Shown: in pieces, positions 41,474-50,666 of the stretch
How the letters are laid out: each line of letters begins with the position of its first letter
Position numbering within the stretch: the stretch's first letter is position 1
Assembly (NCBI GenBank): GCA_964549275.1
Contig: CAZJUP010000016.1
Location: 1-60,775 of the forward strand
DNA from: CAZJUP01 sp964549275
GTDB taxonomy: Bacteria > Fidelibacterota > Marinisomatia > Marinisomatales > TCS55
DNA length: 60,775 nucleotides
Direction: 5' to 3'
Notes under the pieces: generated by a model
The model's database searches: none
What the model saw: the letters and a program-made list of their open reading frames with translations, nothing else
Told to the model about the DNA's origin: nothing
Position numbers and translations under genes: made by a program

Positions 41474-43642
41474 TTATTTCACCAGAACCATTTTACGCGT
41501 GAGTACATTGACGCCCCAGGTTAATCGTGCAAAATAAATCCCCGCTGGTAGTGTTTGTCCTCTATTGTTTTTTCCGTTCCAAATAATCTTATTTGACTGA
41601 GGAATTCCATCAACAAGTGTTGCTACAGCCCTGCCATTTACATCAAATATCTGTAAAGAAATCTGTCCATTTTCAGAATAACCTGAAAGATTAAATTCAA
41701 GAGTCGTTGACGGGTTAAAGGGATTCGGATAATTGGTTAACATTTGGAAAGACTCAGGAAGCGCATCAACTATAGAAGCGACCGGTTCATTAAAATCGAG
41801 ACTGTCCCTCGGAAAAACTTTATACTCACCATAGGAATAATGAACAACTCCTTTAATACTGGTAAAATGATCCCCCTTCTCGACTGTAGGCCATTCCCCT
41901 TCGTAAAGATAGTCATTAACAATGCAGGAACCTGACCAGTCAGAAACAGTCCATTGATTATATACACCCGAAGAAAAAGTTACGTCCATATTCACCAATC
42001 GAATGAGCATCCCTTCGAAAGGTTCCGCCCAAGAGCTGCATCCTCCCTGCAACATAGCCGCATCAATTGTAACCGCTACCGGCTCATTATTCCGAGAGAG
42101 TATTTCCGTACTCTGGATATTTTTAATTTCGGTTAAACCATAATATTCAGAAATGTCGCCTTTTACTTTAATCTCATCTCCAACGGTGAGAACTTGATAG
42201 TCTTTATTGACATAGGCAAACAAGCCCGCCCATTCAGACCTCCCCTGTTCCTGAAAAAAGAAATTTGGATATGTCTTGTCTGGTCTTACAGCTGTAACAA
42301 TTCCAGTGAGTTCTACCACCTGTCCTGTAAATGGAGAGGGATAACAATCTTCTCCGACCCCTTTTGTCGTAGAATTCTGGATATCGGTTATAGTGAGCCC
42401 TCCGGAAACAATCACTTTTACATTAATAAAATCTGTCCCTGTTTCTCCATCATTATCTGTTACTGATAATTGAAAAGTCCAAGCAGTCGATCTATTAACA
42501 TCCGGGACAGTGAATACGGTTTGCACTCCATTTGTATTAGATAATGTCACTTCGGGTCCCGCGGTTTGTACCCAAGAATATTCAACAATGGTTCCATTGG
42601 GGTCATAGCTTTGGGACCCGTCTAATATTACTGATTCACCGATAGAAGCCACTTTATCCGCACCGGCATGAGCTATTGGGCTGGTGGCCGTTTTAGTGGT
42701 ATAAACAATTTTGGAGATAACCGGCATATGATCTGATGCGCGATAGAGAGCTTCTGCAATACTATCCGGTACTGCAGAGTTACCCCCGTCAATGATTGAT
42801 GTATTAAAATGGGCACCGTCATTACCAATTGTTTGATAAGACTCTTCCAAATATTTTAGGTGTGGACTGGAAAAAAACTGATGAGAAAACAACAAAAAAT
42901 CAAATCGATCATCCAGACCTCCCGTTGATCCTCCGTCACCTAGATTTTCTGTACGGGTAGATTGGGAATATATCCCCCTAAAAGCACTTTCGTTCCGCCG
43001 CCAAGGTTTTTGAGCATCCCAAAGAGGATCAACTAAAGCGACCTTTAGACTATCCTTAAGCAGGAGGTAAGACTTTTCTTCCGGCCCGTATATATTAAAG
43101 TCCCCCCCAAGAATGTATTGAAAATTTTCATCCTTTGTTTCCACAAGTTTAGCCAATTCTTTAGCCTCTTCCCAACGCTGAAGTTCTTCTTCATTCCCAT
43201 CACTGGCCTTTAAGTGAGCTGTAAAAAAAGTCAGTTGAGGGACCCATTCATGGGCATTACTTATTGAAAACGTATATCCATTTATATGCCTTAAGACTGT
43301 GGGAATAAATATTTGGTTGGAAAAATCCAGTTTTGTATGGTTATAAATCACTCCATTATTTAACCGGGTTGTACTGGGAAAATCCCCTGACGAGAAATTC
43401 TGTTCTTTATCATTAAAAGCCTCAGCTAAAAGCCTCTCCAACCCCGCCTTGTCTTCAATTTCGTTTAGAAGAACCACATCTGGCTTCACATAGTTAATCA
43501 CTTTTTTTATATATTGAATTTTACTGCCATCGTTATGAGCTAACCGGAGAATATTATACGTCATAACAGTGAGAGTATCCTGGGCAGTTATAAAGGATAA
43601 CCCAAAGAACAGAATTCCTATTCTTTTGACATATTTGTTCAT
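41474..43642 (-). CDS. Secreted endonuclease/exonuclease/phosphatase-like protein with PKD, OB-like and T9SS sorting domains
   Basis: A 722-aa protein; the start is ATG 43642 (MNKYVKRIGILFFGLSFITA, then Q). EEP nuclease domain follows (LTVMTYNILRLAHNDG, VLLNEIEDKAG, ILGGDFNIYGP, DHMPV near its end). Then a PKD-like module (DPNGTIVEYSWVQTAGP), an OB-fold nucleic-acid-binding-like region (ENGQVVELTGIVTAVRPDK-type: GQVVELTGIVTAVRP) as in extracellular nucleases of the ExeM/NucA kind, and finally the T9SS CTD (NYPNPFNPSTTLEFNLSGYS to VLTRKMVLVK). It is a likely cargo of the translocon in this operon; it would degrade extracellular DNA or phosphoesters. Starts 22 bases after the asparaginase stop. 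Confidence 0.9.
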   Translation of the reverse strand: MNKYVKRIGILFFGLSFITAQDTLTVMTYNILRLAHNDGSKIQYIKKVINYVKPDVVLLNEIEDKAGLERLLAEAFNDKEQNFSSGDFPSTTRLNNGVIYNHTKLDFSNQIFIPTVLRHINGYTFSISNAHEWVPQLTFFTAHLKASDGNEEELQRWEEAKELAKLVETKDENFQYILGGDFNIYGPEEKSYLLLKDSLKVALVDPLWDAQKPWRRNESAFRGIYSQSTRTENLGDGGSTGGLDDRFDFLLFSHQFFSSPHLKYLEESYQTIGNDGAHFNTSIIDGGNSAVPDSIAEALYRASDHMPVISKIVYTTKTATSPIAHAGADKVASIGESVILDGSQSYDPNGTIVEYSWVQTAGPEVTLSNTNGVQTVFTVPDVNRSTAWTFQLSVTDNDGETGTDFINVKVIVSGGLTITDIQNSTTKGVGEDCYPSPFTGQVVELTGIVTAVRPDKTYPNFFFQEQGRSEWAGLFAYVNKDYQVLTVGDEIKVKGDISEYYGLTEIKNIQSTEILSRNNEPVAVTIDAAMLQGGCSSWAEPFEGMLIRLVNMDVTFSSGVYNQWTVSDWSGSCIVNDYLYEGEWPTVEKGDHFTSIKGVVHYSYGEYKVFPRDSLDFNEPVASIVDALPESFQMLTNYPNPFNPSTTLEFNLSGYSENGQISLQIFDVNGRAVATLVDGIPQSNKIIWNGKNNRGQTLPAGIYFARLTWGVNVLTRKMVLVK

Positions 43643-43664
43643 GATTGGTTTTTTATTCCTCAAT

Positions 43665-44645
43665 TCAACCATCCAATTCGGCGATAATTTTACCAATGGT
43701 AATTCCTCTGTGATTTTTCAAAACCGGTTCCCGATATTTTTCCAGATGAATAAGTTCTTCTTTAGTCAATAAGCCCAAGTGATTCAGTACAACCAGTGCT
43801 GCAGGTCCGGAAACACGCTGGTTCCCATCCAATATTTTCACTGCAACTCCCAAAACACGACCCTCTTCACCTCTCAACCCAAATCCCCGAATAGCTTCTC
43901 CCCCCACTTTGCATACGGCTCTCCCGTTTAGTGCTGTAATAAAATCTGTATCAAATCTGTTTCTCCCTGCAATAAGGTAGGGGTTCGCTGTCATAGCGTT
44001 ATAAATGCGACTTAAGTCCCTGTCTTGATCTGCTGCAAGTTTTTGGAAAAGCAATGCTATTTTCGTCAGGGTCATAAAGGGTGTCGGTGCGCTGCAACCA
44101 TCTATTGCAGTGGATTGGGCAACCATTCCTGTTAAGTCATTCACTGTGGCTATTATTTGTTTTTGAACGGGGTGTTCTGGTTCAACATACCCCTTGTGGG
44201 ATACTCCTAAGTATTTAGCCAAACACAACATACCGGCATGTTTGCCGCTGCAATTATTATGGAGAGGGAGGAATTCACTATTATTTTTTATTATGTCTAG
44301 ACGGGAAGATTTATCGTAAGGTGAGTGAACTCCACATTCATAAGCGCTTAGGTCATACCCGAGTTTATCCATCATTCCTCGAGCAGTTTTCACATGGATA
44401 TCTTCTCCATTATGAGAAGCACACATCAGGGCCAGTTCTTTTAAGGAAAAACGGGCCTCATCTACGGCGCCGGTTCGAACCCCTGCCAGGGCTTGGAATG
44501 GTTTTAAAGATGACCGAATACACGTAAAATAATTTGGATCTCCTGTCCTGAATATAATTTCCTTATTCCCATCCACTACCACAGCATAAGCCCTATGGAT
44601 GCTTTCAATAAAATCCCCCCGAATCACTTTACACAATACAGGCAT
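43665..44645 (-). CDS. ansA: L-asparaginase, Rhizobium etli AnsA type
   Basis: A 326-aa enzyme of the non-type I/II asparaginase class first known from Rhizobium. RSSLKPFQAL, CASHNGE, ECGVHSPYD, NNCSGKHAGML and GCSAPTPFMTL are the family's landmarks. Cytoplasmic, no signal peptide. It hydrolyses asparagine to aspartate and ammonia. It directly abuts the YibQ-like gene (no gap) and lies in the midst of secretion genes, an odd neighbour, but coupling may simply reflect genome compaction. Confidence 0.93.
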   Translation of the reverse strand: MPVLCKVIRGDFIESIHRAYAVVVDGNKEIIFRTGDPNYFTCIRSSLKPFQALAGVRTGAVDEARFSLKELALMCASHNGEDIHVKTARGMMDKLGYDLSAYECGVHSPYDKSSRLDIIKNNSEFLPLHNNCSGKHAGMLCLAKYLGVSHKGYVEPEHPVQKQIIATVNDLTGMVAQSTAIDGCSAPTPFMTLTKIALLFQKLAADQDRDLSRIYNAMTANPYLIAGRNRFDTDFITALNGRAVCKVGGEAIRGFGLRGEEGRVLGVAVKILDGNQRVSGPAALVVLNHLGLLTKEELIHLEKYREPVLKNHRGITIGKIIAELDG

Positions 44646-45473
44646 TCAGAGATCCGTTTTTAAAACTTCTGAAGCGAACTTGAAGGTAAAACCTGCATCT
44701 TTTAATCGAGGAATTTCACTGGATAACACATTCAGGGTATTGGGTTTTACATGACCGATGCCTATGGCAATTCCACTTTTCTCAGAAATTGTTTCCATCG
44801 TTCGAATTTGCTGTTGAATAAGAGCAGGATCTGCATCATTATCCAAAAAAACATGACGTCGGTGTGCATTTACACCTAAAGAAAGCATGGTCTGTTCTGC
44901 CACAGTTTCAGACGTGGTCCGGCTGTCGATAAAATACTTTCCTTTTTCCTTTAAAACATTTCCTACCACAGTCATAACTCGACCATCTGTGGTCGTTTTT
45001 GATCCTTGATGATTATTCATGCCCACCGCTTCAGGAAGGTGTTCAAATACTTTTCTTACCCTGTCTTCCACCTCTTGACTTGTCATAGATGTTTTCAGAA
45101 TAAATTCTTCTTCACCGCGAGTAGGCAGGGTGCTTTCCATAGGCATATGAACAATCACTTCTTTTCCGGCGTCAGAAGCTTTTGTTGAATATCGCCTGCT
45201 ATGGACATGGCCGGGAATAACCGCACACGTCATGGAGATATCCAAAGCTAAAAATCCATCCGATACCTCATCATTCCTGTACCCAAAATCATCAATGATA
45301 AAAACAAGTGTTCCTTTGCTGATTTCAGTCAAAGAGGGCTTGATTTCAAATTCTTTTTCTTCTGCCGAGGACAGTTTCTTTATTTCTTTGACCAAATATA
45401 TTTGAGTGATAACCAAAAGAGCTACCAGAAAAGCCAGAAATCCAATTATTTTTTTGTAAACTACCGGTTTCAT
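44646..45473 (-). CDS. Divergent polysaccharide deacetylase (YibQ / DUF610 family)
   Basis: A 275-aa protein, one N-terminal membrane helix (IIGFLAFLVALLVITQIYLV) and a NodB-like barrel lacking the full zinc set. FIIDDFGYRNDEV, PMESTLPTRGEEE, GMNNHQGSKTTTD and FIDSRTTSETVA are the hallmarks of YibQ. It overlaps the upstream barrel gene by four bases. Probably periplasmic, membrane-anchored. In other bacteria it is linked to envelope homeostasis; the substrate is not known. Confidence 0.9.
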   Translation of the reverse strand: MKPVVYKKIIGFLAFLVALLVITQIYLVKEIKKLSSAEEKEFEIKPSLTEISKGTLVFIIDDFGYRNDEVSDGFLALDISMTCAVIPGHVHSRRYSTKASDAGKEVIVHMPMESTLPTRGEEEFILKTSMTSQEVEDRVRKVFEHLPEAVGMNNHQGSKTTTDGRVMTVVGNVLKEKGKYFIDSRTTSETVAEQTMLSLGVNAHRRHVFLDNDADPALIQQQIRTMETISEKSGIAIGIGHVKPNTLNVLSSEIPRLKDAGFTFKFASEVLKTDL

Positions 45474-46342
45474 TGCGGAAGTTGAATAGAAACATCCAAT
45501 AGTTGCGGGAATCCTAAAATCTGATTTCCCATCTGGATACTATATCCCAATCGGTAAATCCCCATCTGCAGAAATATTCCCGTTGAAAAAGTTACCACTT
45601 TCCCTGAGGTCAAAATTGCACACCTTAAGTTTAGTGTTTTATAGGAGACATGATTATCTATCGATAGAACAAGGCTGTTTAGGTTGGACCGTCTCTCTGC
45701 CATCAATTGGACTGAACCTGTTATCATTCTTAACCTGTAATTTTGTTTTCCGCTAAGCACAAGGCTAGTGGGAAGCTCCGGAGGGGTTTTTCCCAAAGCA
45801 TTCATCATGGTGCCCCAGTTTAATATGGATAATCCCAGAGAAGAGCCTGGATTGAGTTTCACCGTCATCCCCAGATCTGTAGCAGCGCCATTTGCATGGG
45901 AAGTATAGATTTGCATATTCAGTATTTTGATTCCCATGCCAATTCTGAATATATCGTGGATGCTTCGACTGTAAAATCCTTCAATGGATGCGCCATAAGC
46001 ACTATAATAGGCCAACGGAGCATTCGATGGACGATGGGTCCGGAGTTCCAGGTCGTCAATCCCCAAGTACCTGACTTTTAGTCCACTCAATCCACCAAAT
46101 GATTCTCCACTTAACTGAAAGGAAAATGTACGACTGTCCGCCAACCAAGATCCGTATGAAATTCCCATAACGGGACGAGTTCCGGTTTGAAGCGGATTGG
46201 CGGGGTTTTTCCAAGGAGTATTCATAGACGTCAATTCTATAGCCGATACAGGAACAGTCAAAAACCGTGTACCAATGGCCGATAATGGTATCCACAAAAA
46301 CAGGAGGATAATTTTAAAAAGAGAACGCATAAGTAAAGACAT
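45470..46342 (-). CDS. porQ: PorQ-like outer-membrane beta-barrel protein
   Basis: A 290-aa barrel-type exported protein. It opens with a signal (MSLLMRSLFKIILLFLWIPLSAIG), then has repeated strands and a helical cap like FadL/PorV-type proteins (MNTPWKNPANPLQTG; SLGLSILNWGTMM). It lies right after the PorV-like gene with a 29-base overlap (17 if the internal Met at 46330 is the start). I call it PorQ-like on position and length, not on a diagnostic motif; T9SS PorQ proteins handle substrate modification. No aromatic C terminus (ends SIQLPQ), which leaves some doubt. Confidence 0.62.
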   Translation of the reverse strand: MSLLMRSLFKIILLFLWIPLSAIGTRFLTVPVSAIELTSMNTPWKNPANPLQTGTRPVMGISYGSWLADSRTFSFQLSGESFGGLSGLKVRYLGIDDLELRTHRPSNAPLAYYSAYGASIEGFYSRSIHDIFRIGMGIKILNMQIYTSHANGAATDLGMTVKLNPGSSLGLSILNWGTMMNALGKTPPELPTSLVLSGKQNYRLRMITGSVQLMAERRSNLNSLVLSIDNHVSYKTLNLRCAILTSGKVVTFSTGIFLQMGIYRLGYSIQMGNQILGFPQLLDVSIQLPQ

Positions 46343-47246
46343 GGGTTACCCCCGCCGGTGCTTCTAAAATAAATGCATAATCCAGCCTGGCATCATTTTG
46401 TTTCAGAAATGACCAATCCAATCCCATCCCGACAGACATACGACCGTTTCCAAATCCTGCCCGAAGAAAATATTTATCCCTGAAAGTTGTTTCTCCACCA
46501 AACCGAATTATATATCCGAGCGATTCATTACCGTTCCTTACAAATCCAAAATCTCCGGTAAGATAAACTCTATCCCACTTTTTTGTGGTTCCAACTCGAA
46601 ATATCGTAGGAAATGGTTCGGAATAAATTCGCCCTCTTTCAAAATAACCATCTGTATTCCATTGATATTTTGAATCCAAGTCCTGGACCATAAACGCCAG
46701 ATTTGCCCCACTCTCCGTTTGAATAAATACACCAATATCCATTCCGGTGCCTTTACCGGCCAAATCTCCGGAATTCATGGGTAACTGATGGTTTAGGATT
46801 TTTACATTAATCCCTACTGACAACCAATCCGTTATTTTTTGACCAAAAGTGAAAAAGACGGCATCCTCTGCTGTGGATAAATATTGTGTATGCTCACCGG
46901 CCGTAGTTCGACCGTCAATGTTATCCGTTCCTGCGCTAATCCAGGCAATCCCTAATCCCGCTGTTGGGGGGAGGATCGCAGAAAAACTGGCTGCCATAAA
47001 TCGTCTGGACAAGGGCATAAAATGGTGAGCAAATCCCACTTGTCTTTTTTGAGTAAATACAATTGATGCAGGATTATGATAAGCTGTGAACCCATTGTCA
47101 ATCTCAGCAGTAAAGGAACTGCCCATGGCCATAGACCTCGCTGAGGCACCCATCCTCAGAAATCCGCCGGCATAGGAGGCATACTCTTGCCCTTTAAGAC
47201 CCGCAAGCCCTATGAGCATTAACAAGATCCGATACTTTGTCTTCAT
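46314..47246 (-). CDS. porV: PorV/PorQ-family outer-membrane protein
   Basis: A 310-aa barrel protein; start at ATG 47246, which overlaps the upstream stop as ATGA (the longer frame is inside the neighbour). Signal MKTKYRILLMLIGLAGLKG then QEYASYAGGFLRMGASARSM AMG (short gap only in writing), the hallmark beginning of the PorV family, and GAGFGNGRMSVGMGLDW-type strands. It ends FTYAFSF, aromatic-terminated. PorV is the T9SS shuttle that binds sorting-domain cargo. Found in one operon with SprA, which is the physical partner in known T9SS. Good evidence. Confidence 0.86.
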   Translation of the reverse strand: MKTKYRILLMLIGLAGLKGQEYASYAGGFLRMGASARSMAMGSSFTAEIDNGFTAYHNPASIVFTQKRQVGFAHHFMPLSRRFMAASFSAILPPTAGLGIAWISAGTDNIDGRTTAGEHTQYLSTAEDAVFFTFGQKITDWLSVGINVKILNHQLPMNSGDLAGKGTGMDIGVFIQTESGANLAFMVQDLDSKYQWNTDGYFERGRIYSEPFPTIFRVGTTKKWDRVYLTGDFGFVRNGNESLGYIIRFGGETTFRDKYFLRAGFGNGRMSVGMGLDWSFLKQNDARLDYAFILEAPAGVTHVFTYAFSF

Positions 47247-48928
47247 TTTACAACAATGACCTTTGCCCATTCTATTTTATTGTCATATTTCAATCGAACC
47301 ATATATGCTCCGTTGGCGACAAGCTGTCCTTGCTGATCTCGCCCGTTCCACTTTAAAGCACCACTTTTGGTAGAGCGTCTGTCAAATTTTTCTTCATACA
47401 CTTTTTCTAATCCAAAGTTATATATGGCCATTTCTATAATAAAAGATACCTTAACATCCGTATGAAAACGGACATATCCATCCCCATCGAGGATATTATG
47501 GACATAGGGTGAATATGGATTGGGGTAGGCATACACTTTTGTTGGTTCATATTCTGCACGGTATATTTGCCAATTAGAACCGCTCAAATCAATGGTACGT
47601 CCCAATCCATCGTCTGTCCCAATCCAAAGAGTTCCTTTCGTAGAGTAAAAAACCCTGCTGTCATACGCAGCAGCGATAACGCGATTATTCAAAATTTGGT
47701 CAGTTTGATATGCTCCTGTTCCCAACAAAATCGCTTGCTTGGCAGGTTTAAACAGCGCCCAAGGTTTATGAATATCCAAGGGGTTGTCATCTTTAAATTT
47801 CCAGAGGCCATTATCTGTGGACACAAATACGAGGGAATCGGCTGTACTAATATTATAAGCCCGTTCCCCTACAAGTGTGGTGTACCAAGTCACACCATCA
47901 TCAATCGTATAACTAACTCCACTTGTTTCACCGGCTCCACTCGTTACAGTACTGGCCCAAATTACCCGATGACCTTTAAAATCCTGCTTCCCTAACGCCA
48001 CAACAAAATTTCCCGTAAGTCCATCAGATGCAACGGTGTAATGGCTCCAATTCACGCATCCGTTCGCACCGACTATCCCCCTGTTAATTCCGTTGGCTGT
48101 TCCTACCCAAACTGTATCTCCGTAAGCCAGAACAGAAAAAGCTTTATGGTTATGGTTCCCATAGGTCAATGGATCTGAATTTTGCGTTGAGACCCCATCC
48201 CAGGGATCTCTGGGATTAAGATAAAAATCTTTCAATACAAATCCGGACTGCGTTTCAATATAACTGGATTTTTCACATGTATTTAAGGATTGGTCCGAAT
48301 CTAAGGGCAGGGGAACCCTTTCCCAGACATTTTGAGCAATGTTATATCGCCGCAATCCTCCTGCCCAACTGGTTATCCAAACATACCCTCCACTCATGGC
48401 TGCGTCATAGGTTATGTTATAAGCTTCAACAGTAACAGGAAGTGCCTTAAAAAATCTTTTCGCAAATGGGGCCAAAGAATCTCCCTCTACATCTACGGGT
48501 TGGTTAAAATATGTCCATGTAATAGAGGAATCCCTTGATGAGACAGAAAATGTGAGTCCCCGACCGGACGTAATCCCATCAGTCGTTCTTGCGAAGGCAG
48601 AAAACAAGGTGTCTCCCGATACAGCTATCGCTGAAACTGCACCTGCAGGCAGATTATCCACCAGTGCACCCGCTTCAACACTTTCACTGGATTTTAGAGT
48701 ATAGACAGTCGTGGAGTCCCGTACAACAGCCAACCCAACACTAGTCCCTATCCAGACCAAACTATCTCCCTGTAGCCGGACTTCACTAACCATATTACTT
48801 TTCATACCCCTGTAAGCCGAAGTGTCAAACCCCGAAGTGCGCAGCCTATACTTCCCCGGGACATAGTCTTGAGCAGAGGCTAAATAAAGCGGTAAAAGCA
48901 AAAAGAGAGAGATTTTCAAATATTTCAT
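47243..48928 (-). CDS. Secreted beta-propeller protein with a type A/FlgD-like C-terminal sorting domain
   Basis: A 561-aa exported protein (LYLASA|Q cleavage). Middle repeats such as GDSLVWIGTSVGLAVVRDST, YGDTVWVGTANGINRGIVG and STKGTLWIGTDDGLGRTIDL form a six- to seven-bladed Reg_prop-like propeller. The tail KVYAYPNPYSPYVHNILDGD to AKVIVVK has the PNPxxP box and the FlgD/Ig-like shape of a sorting domain. Likely surface displayed via this operon's translocon. ATGA overlaps link it to both neighbours. Function of the propeller unknown, perhaps protein binding. Confidence 0.84.
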   Translation of the reverse strand: MKYLKISLFLLLPLYLASAQDYVPGKYRLRTSGFDTSAYRGMKSNMVSEVRLQGDSLVWIGTSVGLAVVRDSTTVYTLKSSESVEAGALVDNLPAGAVSAIAVSGDTLFSAFARTTDGITSGRGLTFSVSSRDSSITWTYFNQPVDVEGDSLAPFAKRFFKALPVTVEAYNITYDAAMSGGYVWITSWAGGLRRYNIAQNVWERVPLPLDSDQSLNTCEKSSYIETQSGFVLKDFYLNPRDPWDGVSTQNSDPLTYGNHNHKAFSVLAYGDTVWVGTANGINRGIVGANGCVNWSHYTVASDGLTGNFVVALGKQDFKGHRVIWASTVTSGAGETSGVSYTIDDGVTWYTTLVGERAYNISTADSLVFVSTDNGLWKFKDDNPLDIHKPWALFKPAKQAILLGTGAYQTDQILNNRVIAAAYDSRVFYSTKGTLWIGTDDGLGRTIDLSGSNWQIYRAEYEPTKVYAYPNPYSPYVHNILDGDGYVRFHTDVKVSFIIEMAIYNFGLEKVYEEKFDRRSTKSGALKWNGRDQQGQLVANGAYMVRLKYDNKIEWAKVIVVK

Positions 48929-49734
48929 TTTACCACAATTACCCGAACAGAAGTGTCACTATATGCATTAGAAAAATCCTGAGCTTCAAAGATCCATTGG
49001 TAGGTTCCCGTTGTCGCTGTTTCTGTAAGGTTGGCCGTAATGGTGTAGGTCCCATCTCCCTTTTGGAGATCTCCAGATCCGCTAGTCCCAGTTCCATCAT
49101 CATAGAGTAAAATAGGATTCCCTCCATTCATAAAGGAATCCAATTGAGTATGGAAAGACCTGAACTGCACTTTTCTAATATCCTCCAGTCCATTGGCATC
49201 ATACACAACACAGGTAACAGGAAATTTTACTGTATTGGTTACATTTGGATCTTCATTAACCGTAGGCCGAGCGACCGTATCCGGAGTCCAAACTGATGAA
49301 ATTCTTGGTCGAATATTCCCCAATAAAAATGCAGATTTATCCTCAAAAATTGTTCCGCTATATCGAGCTAATACGGACAAGTAAACTGAATCTTTTGCAG
49401 AAGAGGGTAAAATATTGTTGATAGAAGAAGAACTGTTTGCAATTTTCAGGGAATGGACGTTATCTCCGGAAATGATATCCCCGGTTAGCCCCTTATCATT
49501 CAAGGTTAATGTATCCGCCGTTGCAGTGGAATCTATTCCTTGCCATAACACCATCACAGAATCCAACGCATTCCCTTTATAGGATGAAGCGGCCGAAACA
49601 GATACAAATAATTTATTGGCCGCTTGCAGATACGAAAATTCAGCTGCCCCTAAAGGGTATGGCTCCTCCACCGGCGAGACTTTTACACACGAAAAACCGG
49701 CAAGGATGAGGGTGATCCATCCTAGTCTTTTCAT
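48925..49734 (-). CDS. Lipoprotein of unknown function with Ig-like C-terminal domains
   Basis: A 269-aa lipoprotein: MKRLGWITLILAGFSC is the lipobox signal, so ATG 49734 is chosen. The ATG pair at 49758-49761 overlaps the QC stop as ATGA and is an alternative. The remainder resembles Ig-like or CARDB-like strands (DSVMVLWQGIDSTATADTLT, TGTYQWIFEAQDFSN) and contains DANGLEDIRKVQF, which is repeated in FCB proteins. It ends VIVVK, the same five residues as the following propeller protein. Probably surface or periplasmic accessory of the T9SS. No recognised family. Confidence 0.72.
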   Translation of the reverse strand: MKRLGWITLILAGFSCVKVSPVEEPYPLGAAEFSYLQAANKLFVSVSAASSYKGNALDSVMVLWQGIDSTATADTLTLNDKGLTGDIISGDNVHSLKIANSSSSINNILPSSAKDSVYLSVLARYSGTIFEDKSAFLLGNIRPRISSVWTPDTVARPTVNEDPNVTNTVKFPVTCVVYDANGLEDIRKVQFRSFHTQLDSFMNGGNPILLYDDGTGTSGSGDLQKGDGTYTITANLTETATTGTYQWIFEAQDFSNAYSDTSVRVIVVK

Positions 49735-49757
49735 CGGGTGAAAATACCGCTCAACCA

Positions 49758-50666
49758 TCATTGTGTTCCATAAATATGATGAACCAGTAAAGTGCCTACC
49801 TGGGCAAGGCTTTCCGGAGAACATTTATCCGGGGTATCTTCCAAAGTATGCCAATAATTTTCCGTCACATTAGGGTAATCAAAATCAATAATGTCCACAG
49901 CCGGAATACCGGCAATTTCGTAGAGGGGTACGTGGTCATCAAATACCCCATGCCTGGCCTCAAATTTAAATGCCGGCAACCCCAATTGCCTCGCCAAAGA
50001 CCATAATAACCTGACCAATTGTGATGCCTGCATCATGGAAAATCTCTCCACATAAATTTCCAGTTCTGCATCTCCAACCATATCAAGATTGATGGCATAC
50101 TCTGGTTTATTAAATGGCAAATGAGCTGCAAAAAACTGAGAACCCTTGGCATAAGACCATGAATCACCACTCACACCCATATCTTCTGCATCCCAAAAAA
50201 TAAGGGTTACTCCAATTGGGGGCGGTAATTCAGAAAATATCCTTGCCAGTTCGAGGAGAACAGCTACCCCACTCCCCCCATCATTTGCCCCTAACGTTGG
50301 TGTCAGTCTATTTTGTGGATTTTGATCGTGATCAGAAATTGGTCGCGTATCCCAATGGGCTGAAATTATGATTTGTTTATTATGGCTAGGATTAAATCGT
50401 CCAATGATGTTTCCGAACTCAAACATTTTGCCTTTTAAGGGATGGTGAAACGACTGGATAAAAACCGTATCAGCATGTGAAAGATTTTTCTGGATATACT
50501 CTTTCGTTTTAAAATACCCCTTTGATCCGGGGTTTCTTGGACCAAAATTGCACTGAGCTATAAGATGTTCAAAGGCTAGATCCCCGTTAAAGGAGGGGAT
50601 ACCTCCCCTGCACCCCGAAAGTGGAACGAATAAAACAGCCGTTAAAATGAATCTTAAATTTCTCAT
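49758..50666 (-). CDS. M28-family glutaminyl-peptide cyclotransferase-like lipoprotein
   Basis: A 302-aa enzyme of the M28 zinc fold, most like glutaminyl cyclases. Lipoprotein signal ends in LSGC (Cys about 19). Zinc-site features: IISAHWDTRP, LGANDGGSGVAV, FWDAEDMGVSGDSW and ENYWHTLEDTPDK. The WDAED and WHTLEDT patterns separate QC-like from aminopeptidase members. It would convert N-terminal glutamine of exported proteins to pyroglutamate in the periplasm. The start overlaps the sprA stop (ATGA), and several exported proteins in this window have Gln right after the signal peptide, so it has substrates at hand. Confidence 0.86.
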   Translation of the reverse strand: MRNLRFILTAVLFVPLSGCRGGIPSFNGDLAFEHLIAQCNFGPRNPGSKGYFKTKEYIQKNLSHADTVFIQSFHHPLKGKMFEFGNIIGRFNPSHNKQIIISAHWDTRPISDHDQNPQNRLTPTLGANDGGSGVAVLLELARIFSELPPPIGVTLIFWDAEDMGVSGDSWSYAKGSQFFAAHLPFNKPEYAINLDMVGDAELEIYVERFSMMQASQLVRLLWSLARQLGLPAFKFEARHGVFDDHVPLYEIAGIPAVDIIDFDYPNVTENYWHTLEDTPDKCSPESLAQVGTLLVHHIYGTQ

